DNA of 64,000 nucleotides. It comes from Hexactinellida sp. DTS-2022. Its lineage: Eukaryota; Porifera; Hexactinellida. This document shows, piece after piece, positions 27,525-37,800 of this stretch. The position numbers and the translations under genes were made by a program. The stretch lies in contig JAPNXP010000016.1 of assembly GCA_028753945.1 (NCBI GenBank), positions 2,264,001 to 2,328,000 on the forward strand, given 5' to 3'. The notes below the pieces were generated by a model. It made no database searches. It worked only from the letters and a program-made list of their open reading frames with translations, and was not told the DNA's origin. Numbering within the stretch: the first letter of the stretch is position 1; the number at the start of each line of letters is the position of its first letter.

Positions 27525-28126
27525 ATAACAGACATGTCCATAACAGACATGTCTATAACAGACATGTCTATAACAGACATGTCCATAACAGACATGTCTA
27601 TAACAGACATGTCCATAACAGACATGTCTATAACAGACATGTCCATAACAGACATGTCTATAACAGACATGTCTATAACAGACATGTCTATAACAGACAT
27701 GTCCATAACAGACATGTCTATAACAGACATGTCCATAACAGACATGTCTATAACAGACATGTCCATAACAGACATGTCTATAACAGACATGTCTATAACA
27801 GACATGTCCATAACAGACATGTCTATAACAGACATGTCCATAACAGACATGTCTATAACAGACATGTCCATAACAGACATGTCTATAACAGACATGTCTA
27901 TAACAGACATGTCCATAACAGACATGTCTATAACAGACATGTCCATAACAGACATGTCCATAACAGACATGTCTATAACAGACATGTCCATAACAGACAT
28001 GTCTATAACAGACATGTCCATAACAGACATGTCTATAACAGACATGTCCATAACAGACATGTCTATAACAGACATGTCTATAACAGACATGTCCATAACA
28101 GACATGTCTATAACAGACATGTCCAT
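27525..28126. repeat. 15-bp minisatellite, about 40 copies, open on both strands
   Basis: Unit ataacagacatgtcy, where y is c or t. About 600 bp with almost no other variation. The plus frame reads (MSITD)n and the minus frame (MSVI/MD)n. The c/t variants largely alternate, suggesting a 30-bp or longer higher-order unit. The plus frame stops at 28166, just before the next gene's ATG at 28168. Confidence 0.95.
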
Positions 28127-28167
28127 AGATTACTTATCAAACTCTAGCAACGTAACTAGCCGCTAGA

Positions 28168-29492
28168 ATGTCCACCAGCTACCACATGGAGGCTCTCCGT
28201 AAGCAGAGAGTCATAGAGCGAGCAGTCGCGGCCCGTCTCAGAATGGCGCTGGCCGCTCAGAGAGCTGTGGAGAGCGTGGAGCCTCCGTCTGTCGATCCTG
28301 CCGAAGAGAATAAGCAGTCACAGCAGTCGAATCGCACCGCTAGTGCTAAGAGCAACAGGACTCTCTCACGTGAGTTATACTGTAGACTCAGCTTATAGCT
28401 TATAGCCACCGGTTAATGGGAATATAGGTGTAGCAAACAGTGGAACATTTGAAAAGTAGGGTAGAACCTCGTTAGTACACACGGTTAATACGAAATTCCG
28501 GTTAATCCGAACACTATTTCAGTCCCCTTCAAAGACTTTTCAATACAAATAATATTAGCTAATACGAATTCCGGATAAGGCGAATTAATATTACGGTCCC
28601 TTGGTGTTCGTACTAACGAGGTTCATGCATTATAACTCTACATTCCAACAGAACATTCCTCTCACCATTCCCGGGCCTCCACGGCTGCTACGCTTACGCG
28701 GGACAGTCAGCAGCTGTCTCCAGTCGGATCAGCTGTTCCCCCCGCCAGCAGTCAGCTGATGGAGAGACCCACCAGCAAGCGGGAGTCTGTTGCTGAGAAT
28801 ATCACCGGGGATCTAAGGGAAGGCAGTGTGCATGGTAGCATAAGCGATAAGAGAGAGGGAGAGAGCGCTAAGGGGAAGAGTAGAGAGGGGTCTAAGCTAA
28901 GCAAACGGGACACAGGAACAGCTGATATAATAGGGTCAATTGAAAGAGTTGGAACAGCTGAGAAAACAAGAACGGATGATAAAGTTGGAACGGCTGAGAA
29001 AAGAGAATCAGCTGGCAGAATTAGATCTGCTGAGAAAAGAGGATCAGATAATATAATAGGAGAAAAGCCTAAATCTGTTACATCATCCAAGAGGAACTCT
29101 CCTATACCAGGTAATATTTATATTTAGTTATAATACAGTCGGACTTACTGCCAGTACCAACCTATAACAATATAATTAAATTCGAATACTCGCTATTAAA
29201 TATGTATTTCTTTACTGGCTTACTTATATATCGGACAACGCATCTTCAAAAAATTACAAACCTGGCTTCGCAAAGGTGAATTGATATTAAAAGTGACCTT
29301 GCCAATCCCTGAAATTCCATTAGATATGCTGTCCGATAAATAAGCATTTCCTTATTAACATTCTTATCTTTAGAAGAGGTTACAGCTACTAAGGAGGTAC
29401 CTGTAGATAATACAAAGCAAACAGATTCCTCACATCACTCCAGTAGGAAATCAATCAGGCCTGAGTCGCATAACAAAGCTACCAATACGTAG
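28168..29492 (+). CDS. Unknown low-complexity protein, three exons, 259 aa
   Basis: I do not recognise this protein. Exons 28168-28369, 28652-29110 and 29374-29492 join in phase 1 with GT-AG borders. The first 40 residues (HMEALRKQRVIERAVAARLR) could form a charged helix. The rest is rich in Ser, Lys, Glu and Arg with short degenerate repeats of the type GTAEK(R/T), SAEKRG and TADIIG around residues 150-200; it is probably disordered. The ATG follows the stop of the minisatellite frame by one base, so that repeat is the immediate upstream region. Intron 1 contains a family A MITE. Splice phases support a real gene, but no function can be given. Confidence 0.6.
28459..28626. mobile_element. 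Family A MITE (intron 1 of the unknown gene)
   Basis: 'gtagaacctcgttagtac' to 'gtactaacgaggttca', with the usual core 'cggataaggcgaa'. Confidence 0.7.
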
Positions 29493-29965
29493 GTTGCCCG
29501 ATCACTCTTATGCTACTATACCTCAAAGTAACTAACTTATATATTTATTTATTTTCCTATTTACTGTGCTACTATTTATTGACTGTGCTGGTCCACTATT
29601 GACTATTACTATTATATGAAGAAATACACTCACTCATTATACGCTATTATTAGGACCAAACTATTAATACATTTTTCTCCTGGTTACAGTAGACTCTCGT
29701 TAATAGGAACACAGATAAGGCGAAATATCGGTTAAGGAGTACGTAATAACAATCGCACTTTGCTCGAAATTTACCGAATCTTGCTATTAAAACCATTGCT
29801 ATTAGATAATACGAAGATTTCGACGTTCCCTGGTGTTCGTACTAACGAAAATCTACTGTAATAACTACCCTATAATTACCCTATAAGTTGTTGTTGTTGT
29901 TGTTGTTGTGGTAGCTTGCTCGCTCTATGCCAGGCTATGCGAGCTAGCTCGTGAGAGCATGTAGG
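29493..29965. other. Intergenic region with a nested MITE and a GTT repeat
   Basis: 29686-29860 is a family A MITE (acagtagactctcgttaata to 'aaaatctactgta') whose centre matches family J ('aataacaatcgcactttgctcgaaattt' in parts), probably a nested insertion. 29887-29909 is (GTT)7, complementary in sequence to the CAA run in the next gene's first exon. Confidence 0.65.
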
Positions 29966-30026
29966 ATGAGTGAGAGCATCTACGACCTACTCAGAGAGGC
30001 TGAGCTCCTCAAATCCACTCTATCGC

Positions 30027-30072
<46 letters not shown>

Positions 30073-32786
30073 CCAAGGGAGCTCTGACAGCTGGCTGTGT
30101 CGACAGAGACTGGAGGCTGTGTACAGACAGGCTCTCCTGTGCGACCTGAGGGTGGCATTGGAATGCAGAGTGCAGACAGACATGTGGAACTGTGTGTTCA
30201 GAACACAGATATCCTCGCTACAGGATGACATCAAGCATCAACAGGTGAACATAGTGTTTGATGCATTCATAAGTGCTTAGTGATAATGTGAGAATCATGC
30301 GAGAATAATGCTGAGGATTTTAGTAGGAATATTATATTAGAGTGTAGAAGTTAACTCTCTAATTAAACACTAATTTATACTCTAATTTTCAATTTAATTT
30401 ACTATCTAATTTACAGTCAAATTTCACTCTAATTTACAATCAAATTTCACTCTAATTTACAGTCAAATTTCACTCTAATTTACAGTCAAATTTACTCTAA
30501 TTTACAGTCAAATTTCACTCTAATTTACCATCAAATTTTACTCTAATTTACAGTCAAATTTCACTCTAATTTACAATCAATTTTCACTCTAATTTCTCTA
30601 TAGTTTACACTCTAATTTACACTACGTATAATCAAATAACTATACCCACTTCCCATGCTGTGTATGCATATAACTCCTATTATAAGTTGTCGCTATCACT
30701 AGGGTCCCCAGAGAGAGGAGACAGCCGCTACGCTCTGTCTGTTCCTGGAGAGCGCCAGCTGCTTCTATCACCAGCTGCTGCAGAGTCTCTGCTACAGACA
30801 CAACGCGGCTCTCTCTGCATTCCTGTCTCCGGACCAGCTAGGCGTGTCTCGCGGCAGCGTAGCAACGGCACCGGATGCTGCGGTCAGAGAGGTGTGTCAG
30901 GAATGTCTGCTCAGACTGGGAGACGTGGCGAGGTACAACGAGGAGTGGGAACTAGCGGACAAGTACTACAGACAGGTTAGTAATAGCACTATATTAGCAG
31001 CTGTCATACAGGCACAATGTATGCGTGTAATATACTAGTTAAACTCTCTCACACGCGCATAAATTAGGCATTTTATATCTCTCTCGATTTTCTCGCATTT
31101 AGAAATGTTTCTCTCTAATTTTCGCGTCTGGATGAAACCTTGTTTATTAGTATACATAGTCTTACTCATTTCAGTGCAATTCTATCAGTCAGGTTATTAT
31201 ACAGTTGTTAAAAGAGCTCGTAGTTATATACAGGTATCATCCCGTATTTATAGTTAACTACTATTTGCTATATCTCCTGTTAGAAAGTAGATATATCCCA
31301 TTTTGCATGGATATCCCACCGGGTTTATTTGTCTTATCGGATTATTTGTCGAATTATCCATGAAAAGAATTGGACAAAATAATCCGATTTCGACTGTATT
31401 TGTTATATCTCCCGTTAGAATGTACGTAGTTATATGTGTGATAGGCAGACGGACTCCTTCCCGGCAGAGGTATAATCTCGAATCAGCTGGGACTGGTGGC
31501 CTCGCACCAGGGACACTTCTACAAAGCTGCATTCCATTACTCCCATACAGTTGTCAGCAGATACCCCTTCCCCCCCAGTCGTATCAACCTAGAACAAATA
31601 TTCGAGAACCACGCCCGGAAGTTCCCTGACCGGATAACGGACGTATTCACCTTCCAGACAGGTCTGCTGTACCTGCTCTCTCTGCTCTACTCCTCCAGAG
31701 ATCTCACATTCCTCTCTCTCCTCCTGACTACGCTCCTAGCTCCGCTACGCCCGTTGGTGCAGCGGGGATCAGCTGAGTTCCTGCTGAGCACAGTGGGGCT
31801 CTGTCTCTTCGCATGCGAGACCAGCCACCAGCCCCTGGCAGGACTAACCAGGAAACAGGTAGCTATATGTATGTACTGAGTCTTAACTCGTGTGTCTGTT
31901 TGTTAATACAGTCGAAACCGGGTTTTTCGAAACAACTATTTGCATAGAAACGAACACCAGGGGACCGTCGAAACTTATCCGGAATTGTTATTAACCGGAC
32001 TTTGAATGCATTTATATAGACTAGGGGAATTAAACCCCTTAACCGATATTTCTCCTTATCCGTGTTCCTATTAGGGGGATAACTAACTAACTAACTATAT
32101 TACTCTTCTCTCTCTAGGCTACGGCTTGTCTGACAGCGGAGGAGCAACACAAGTGCCGGCTGTCCCTTCGACTGCTGCTAGAGATCTCGCTGGTGCTGGT
32201 ATCCTGTACGCTCCCTCTCTCCCACCCGCTCCTCAGGGCCCTGCTGCCATTCGTAGCCGTAGTCCTACACTGGATAGTCGCGCATATAGAGCACATTCCA
32301 TTCGACCAGCTCACGCAGCTACCGTTACTATGGACTGGTCTGTCTGATACTATAAATCAGTTGTATCTAAAGTCAGGATTTGAGTCCAGTATTGATACCA
32401 ACCAGCGACTGAGAGAAGAGACGGCTCTGATTGGGTTTATTAGCAGTCAGGATATTCCCATTATTCCAGCTACTTCTGATAATGAGCACCTATGTTTAGC
32501 CAAAATAATAGTGCACATTAAAGCTATAATTAGAGACAAACTCTATGGGTTCCTATCTCTGACGTCACAGCATGGTATTTATCAGCTGACGTATACCCCA
32601 CCCCCTGAACGGGACCCTATTACGTCACCAACTTTAAGCCCCCTGTTCTCTTCTCCGATTCTTAACAACTCTCTGTTTCCTAGCATTTGGTCCGACACTC
32701 CACTCCAGCAGCACTCGCCGCAGCCTGTCGCCTCCATAGATACCATTAAGTTGCTATGGAATGCTTCAGATGCGCTTTCTGATTAG
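29966..32786 (+). CDS. SMG5/SMG7 (EST1)-like protein, four exons, 544 aa
   Basis: It is probably a phospho-UPF1-binding decay factor of the nonsense-mediated decay pathway. Exons 29966-30244, 30703-30975, 31445-31858 and 32118-32786 join in phase 0. Residues about 20-35 are a glutamine run encoded by CAA. The 14-3-3-like TPR part is recognisable at ECLLRLGDVARYNEEWELAD, KYYRQ, SNQLGLVASHQGHFYKAAFH and SRYPFPPSRINLEQIFE, which follow SMG7's GDLARYR...NQLAILAS...FPFPAAS..NL. A helical domain follows. At 544 residues it is much shorter than human SMG7 (about 1137) and has no PIN domain, so it is not SMG6-like. The exon 3 acceptor at 31444 is chosen because it keeps the conserved NQLG in frame. 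The neighbouring RdRP fusion carries a UPF1-like helicase; any link is speculative. Confidence 0.75.
30350..30625. repeat. Tandem repeat of about 22-24 bp in intron 1 of the SMG7-like gene
   Basis: About eleven copies of actctaatttacagtcaaat with small variants. It is followed by normal intron up to the acceptor at 30702. Confidence 0.85.
31316..31399. mobile_element. Family F-like MITE remnant (SMG7-like intron 2)
   Basis: 'ccgggtttatttgtcttatc' and the inverse 'aaataatccgatttcgactgta' (in parts), as in family F at 10066-10236. Confidence 0.5.
31908..32082. mobile_element. Hybrid F/A MITE (SMG7-like intron 3)
   Basis: The left end acagtcgaaaccgggttttt resembles family F; the right half ('aaccgatatttctccttatcc') resembles family A. 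Could be one insertion within another. Confidence 0.5.
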
Positions 32787-33072
32787 CAACTTTGTGTTTA
32801 TACTAATTTTATTTAAGTTAATTGTTGGAACCTACTTGACTACTTATCAATCATGGAAGTTTTTCAAATTAGATATATTGTGTCTCTATTTATTCTAATT
32901 GTGAATACGCAACTTTTCTTCCTAACCATTTGTAGGAACTTATTATCCAACATAATTAACATTCTATTGTGTATAGGGATTCCACTCATATACGTCTTGA
33001 ATTCACTTACTTTATATACATCTAATTATATTAGTTTATATTTCTTGTTCTGCAACTATTTCTAGAATTAAG
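32787..33072. other. Short intergenic gap, nothing recognised
   Basis: 286 AT-rich bases between the SMG7-like stop and the GLMP start. A 70-codon hydrophobic frame here is not supported by any family or splice signal. Confidence 0.5.
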
Positions 33073-34284
33073 ATGCGACTCCAACTTTTATTTATTCTAA
33101 CTTCTCTCCTCTTCGCTTTCCCTCTTTCTACACTCGAAATTAATAACTTTAAATGCGAGTTTATAAAGTCTCCTTTCTCTGAGAATCAGGGCATATACAC
33201 TGTATACGATCTGACTAATGGGATTATGCATTTAGTTAGTTTCGTGGGACAGCCAACGTTTCTCATTTATCGGACCAATTTAGGCGCCGATTCCCTGAAC
33301 TACACCTGGGATAATGCAACGGATGTGGGGATTAGGAATGTTAATATTTCCAGCTTTGAACTGCTATACGGGTTTGTAGCACGGAGCATTATAGAGTTTA
33401 ACGTTAGCAGTGGGAGTGTAGACTTTAATTTGACAGAATATTATAAAAATTCCTCTTCATTCAAGACAACATCATTATCGAACTTACAATATAACCTCAC
33501 TGACAACACAGACTGTAATAAGACTGGGAAAGTACACGTATCTATCATGCAGAAAAACATAAGTTCGAACGCAACACAGTTAAATCTTATTTTTGACCTA
33601 AAAGCTTTCTCCCAACAAGGCAGGTTAAACGACCAGCCTCGCTATGCATACAGAGGGAATAATTCCGTTATTGAATTCACCATTAGAAACTTCCAATACA
33701 ACCTTACTAACGCGACAATGCCCGCAAGCCGATTGGCTATTGAACTGGATTTCCTACGCTACCAAAGCGAGCAATTGGTATTCTCTTCGGAAGCAAATAT
33801 CGATGATGAGTACACCCCAGCTGTTTTCATACAGAACACAATCAGCAACAAATTCCAGGGAAATTATTTCTATTGGAAACCTATTGCTTATGCTTCCGGT
33901 ATTAAAACAGTTGAGAATTCTATGATGGTTACATTCCTGAATGGTAGCCTTAACAATAACGTAACTATGCAACTTAACACAACAGGATTCTACAAATCTC
34001 TGCATAATAATATTCCTGTTATTCTCGAAAGAACTTTCTTTCTGTTTGGAACCGATGGAGACTCTACTCTTAATTCCGAGTGTGTTGTGTTCCGAGCCGA
34101 GCTAGGAATTGGTACGCCGCCAACAGATTACATATCGCTTCCCCTTCTCGTTGCTATAGGCGTGGGGTTCGGATTGCCAGTGTTGGGTCTCGCATTGGGG
34201 TTTGTAGGCATGTTCTGCTTCTTGGTTTATAAGTGCTGTTTTAGGAAAAGCACTAGAAATGCGCGGTATGTCTCTATTAACTGA
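33073..34284 (+). CDS. GLMP: Glycosylated lysosomal membrane protein, single exon, 403 aa
   Basis: Type I lysosomal membrane glycoprotein; in mammals it is the partner subunit that stabilises the lysosomal transporter MFSD1. Residues 1-20 form a signal peptide (MRLQLLFILTSLLFAFPLS). The lumenal domain has many N-glycosylation sequons. One membrane span lies at about 355-388. The short tail ends YVSIN, a YxxPhi lysosomal sorting signal in the place of YQSIN in the human protein. The decisive match is NIDDEYTPAVF followed by YWKPIAYASG, which parallels the human SIDDEYAPAVF...QWRPVAYS. Length equals that of the human protein (about 404). The gene is intronless here. Orthology rests on these motifs plus topology, length and tail. 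Confidence 0.92.
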   Translation: MRLQLLFILTSLLFAFPLSTLEINNFKCEFIKSPFSENQGIYTVYDLTNGIMHLVSFVGQPTFLIYRTNLGADSLNYTWDNATDVGIRNVNISSFELLYGFVARSIIEFNVSSGSVDFNLTEYYKNSSSFKTTSLSNLQYNLTDNTDCNKTGKVHVSIMQKNISSNATQLNLIFDLKAFSQQGRLNDQPRYAYRGNNSVIEFTIRNFQYNLTNATMPASRLAIELDFLRYQSEQLVFSSEANIDDEYTPAVFIQNTISNKFQGNYFYWKPIAYASGIKTVENSMMVTFLNGSLNNNVTMQLNTTGFYKSLHNNIPVILERTFFLFGTDGDSTLNSECVVFRAELGIGTPPTDYISLPLLVAIGVGFGLPVLGLALGFVGMFCFLVYKCCFRKSTRNARYVSIN

Positions 34285-34620
34285 TTTGTGACTTTATATA
34301 TAATATCATATATATATTTGCAATAGCTTATACTACTTTTAATCTTTGTTTGATTTAAGTTGTACCATTCTGTACTGTATTTTACTTGTGTACAGGCATT
34401 TGTAATGAACTTATAACTATATAATGCATACGGAATATACTTATTAATTATCTCAATAGAGCACCCAAAGGGAAATTACTACAATACAATTTTATATGAC
34501 ATATAATTGGTCTCCATTTTGTCCAGTTAGACAATTATCAATCATCTCGATTGTATCAATTATTTACATCTGTTCGTTCCGTGCTACGGGTGTTTTCTTT
34601 TCACATCTTGCAATAGGACT

Positions 34621-34828
34621 TACTGTCACGTTCTTGTGTTATGAACATTCAAGGGACCAAATATTGTGTTCATAATACGTAGAGACTAAGAGAGATTTCA
34701 TAAGCGAACCAACTTAATACGAACCCTATGTAAGTTGTTAATTTGGGACCATAGGGCTTGTTCATAATAGAAATATGTTCATATTAAGCAGACGAAAGAT
34801 TGTTCACAATAAGCATACCTGACTACAC
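34621..34828. mobile_element. Family H MITE directly upstream of the RdRP gene
   Basis: 'gtgttatgaacattcaaggg', 'gcgaaccaacttaatacgaa' and the closing 'aataagcatacctgactaca' match the elements at 10705 and 13062. It ends only 19 bases before the RdRP start codon. The rest of 34285-34620 is AT-rich with no gene seen. Confidence 0.75.
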
Positions 34829-34847
34829 TTATTATAATGCTATAGGA

Positions 34848-37800
34848 ATGGCTAGGATAATCTTGTGTGGCGCTAGTTCTGTCGGCAAGACTACTCTCTC
34901 CAACGATTGGTGCAGCAGACACCGGGACTACACTCAAATCCAGGAGGTAGCCAGGGATGTTATGCGGGAGATAGGGATAACAAGGGAAGACATGAGAGAG
35001 TCAATACAGACAGATAGGAAGGTATTCTTCCAGCTGCAAGAGTGTATATTTAGAGAACAGAACAAGAGAGAGACCGAGTTAGCGAAAAGTCGGTTTATTT
35101 CAGATCGGGGCCCAGACCCCTTAGTGTACACATTCCAACAGGACGAACAGGTTGCCTACGAAATGTACGAACAGGAATCAGTTAAGGCTTGCTTCTCTCT
35201 CTACCGCAGGAGTCTAGTTATCCTCCTCTGTCCGTTGGACAGTTGTACGGATGATGGAGTCAGGCTAGTGCAGTCTCGTAGCGAGCAGGAGAGTTTCACT
35301 TTAGCTCTGAGACACGTGTTGCTACAGTGCAACGTGCCTTATATGGTCATAGAAGAGAAAGACAGATGGCTACGTCTGGATATTCTTAATAAGGCTGTAC
35401 AGGGTCATTTCATTATGGGAGTAGAGCATTTCTGTAATTCTCTAAATCTATCTTTCTACCTGGACAGAGAACTCGATAAAAATGAGTTTTTCGATCCCCC
35501 CAATCTGCCGATGCCTAAACCGGTTAAAAAGGCAATGGTGCGAACCTTCGAAATAAGCGATAACGAGATACTCCTCACGCGTAAGAACATGGACGAATAC
35601 CAACAGACGAACAGAATGGTAGACAGGTACGGAGAGGACGAATTCGTTCTGATACAGTTCCACAGGAAGCTGTCGGATCAGCTGATCACTAGGGCACTTA
35701 ACACAGGCGTGTGGGTTAATGGGGAGGAGTACCAGTTCTTCGGTTGCAGCTCTAGCGGTCTTAAAGAGAGGAAGTGCTATTTGCTGAGGGGGGGTGTTGG
35801 TAGAGTTGTGAGCGTGTTAAGGGAATGCGGGGACTTCGAGAGAATAAATAAGGTATCGACCAGACATAAGAGAATAGGATTGTTGTTCTCAGCTGCTGTG
35901 AAAACAACGGTTATACCTGGGACGGTAGAGGAGATTCCGGACTTAGAGGAGAATGGATATAATTACACTGACGGGTGTGGGAATATCGGGTTGAGTTTAG
36001 CAAAGAAATTAGCAGAAGAGTCATATGGGTGTGTAATATCTCCGGAAGATGGGATTCCATCCGTGTTTCAGATTAGATTCCAAGGTAGCAAAGGCGTTGT
36101 TATAAAAGACCCAACTTTAGAAGAAAATACAATTCAATTGAGGGACTCTATGCGGAAATTTCTACCCGGAACAAATCCTTTTGAAGAGATTTGGGTTTGT
36201 AAGAGCTCACGACCTAATTCATACGGTAGTTTAAACAAACAGTACTTAATGCTGTTATCTGGACTAGGGATAAGTGATGAAATATTCCTCGAAAAGCAAC
36301 AAGATTATTTCAAAGCTTTAGAGAATATGTTAGTTAAGCCTGAGTTCGCAATTAAGCTTCTTAACTGGCAGAACTGTCCAGATCTCTCCGCTTCTGTTGC
36401 TGCTTGTAAATCCAGCGAAGAATTCAAAGAGAATACAGCTGTACAAAACAAACTCAGATTCATAAGATACAAAATGGTAGAAAAGCTAGAAAAATTGAGT
36501 ATCCCGATTATTAAATCTCGAACAGTTTTCGGGGTTTGTGATCCGCTTGCGCTTATGGAATACGGCGAGTGTTTTCTCAGATATTCCTTTAACGGCGCTC
36601 CTCACACGCTAGAAGCTGGCACCTTAGTTGTCGTTGCTAAAAACCCTTGCTACTTCCTTGGAGACATCAGAGTACTGACTACAGTGGACCATCCCGAGTT
36701 AAACCATTTGGTAGACTGTATTGTGTATCCTGTTAAGGGGAAGAGACCGCATTCAACTGAAATAGCAGGCTCTGATTTGGATGGGGACGAGTATTTCGTG
36801 TGCTGGGACGAAAAGCTTATTCCTGACCACATAGAAGATCCTTACAGCTTTCCGTCTACAGAGGCTCATGCTTGTGGTGACGTCACTCGGGAAATGATGC
36901 TAGATTATTTCTCGAGTTTTGTTAATTCCGTTGGTAAGATAGCTACCTATTTCCAGCACTGGGCCGACACGATAGGGCCTGGTTGTAAGAAGTGTAATGA
37001 CTTGGGAGCTTGGTTCTCTCGCAGTGTGGATGCCGCGAAAACAGGTGACGTAGTCCATATCCCTTCGTACTTAGTCCCTCCCAGATCTGTTGACACCTCT
37101 CCTAGCCAGGATATGGCAGATAAGGTGTGGGTAACGATGCTTAAACTCGCAAAGGAAAAAAGAGAGGAGTTAAACGAAGAGCTTACGGATATTGCATTGA
37201 GTGATGGGGAATCTATATTCTGGATTTCCGAGGAATTTATTAGAGATTTGTTAGAAAACACGGATAGGGGAATGTCTGAGTATAAGGCATTCTGTTTGCT
37301 GTACAAATGGTGTGATGTACAGACATTAACCGAGACTGAGAGGAGAGACAAACTGATTGAACTTTCAGACTATATTAACTTCGGGATGCTTACAATGAAG
37401 GAGAGATTAGAAGCAATACAGTTAGGCGTACCAACCGCTAGGGTAATAAATGCTCTGAACAAGTCTAAACTGCTCGATAAGAACATGCTACGTCACTTCT
37501 CTCTCGACCTTCCTTCCTGCGGTTGGAAGTTCTATTTTCGCGAAAGAAGCGCGGATTTTAACTGGTCTAACCTGTCCCGCGCTATCAGGGGGTACACAGA
37601 ATCTCTGTTGGTTCTCCAGCTGCGAGATGGACCCATTGAGTATAGACTGGCGTTCCATTTCAGCGGAGATTTCGAAGAGGGAGAGACCCTTGTGCCCGCG
37701 GGGTCTCTAACTTGCTATTTATTCTCGCCTCAGTTCGGCTATAGACTTAGGTACGTAAATGACTGTGAGTATAATCTGAATCTAACTCGGGACGTTATAC

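Noticed and set aside
27503-28166. 207- and 210-codon (MSVID)n / (MSITD)n frames as proteins
   Set aside because: They are the consequence of a stop-free 15-bp tandem unit; no non-repeat domain is attached. Kept only as a repeat and a finding.
30350-30625. Regular 22-24 bp repeats as a CRISPR-like array
   Set aside because: There are no unique spacers between units and the context is an animal intron; this is a simple tandem repeat.
31487-31496. Alternative acceptor (cgaatcag) for exon 3 of the SMG7-like gene
   Set aside because: It also keeps phase but would remove the conserved GRGIISNQ part just before LGLVAS; the acceptor at 31444 keeps it.
32853-33065. 70-codon hydrophobic frame between the SMG7-like gene and GLMP
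   Set aside because: AT-rich sequence yields such frames by chance; no membrane-protein family, no splice support.
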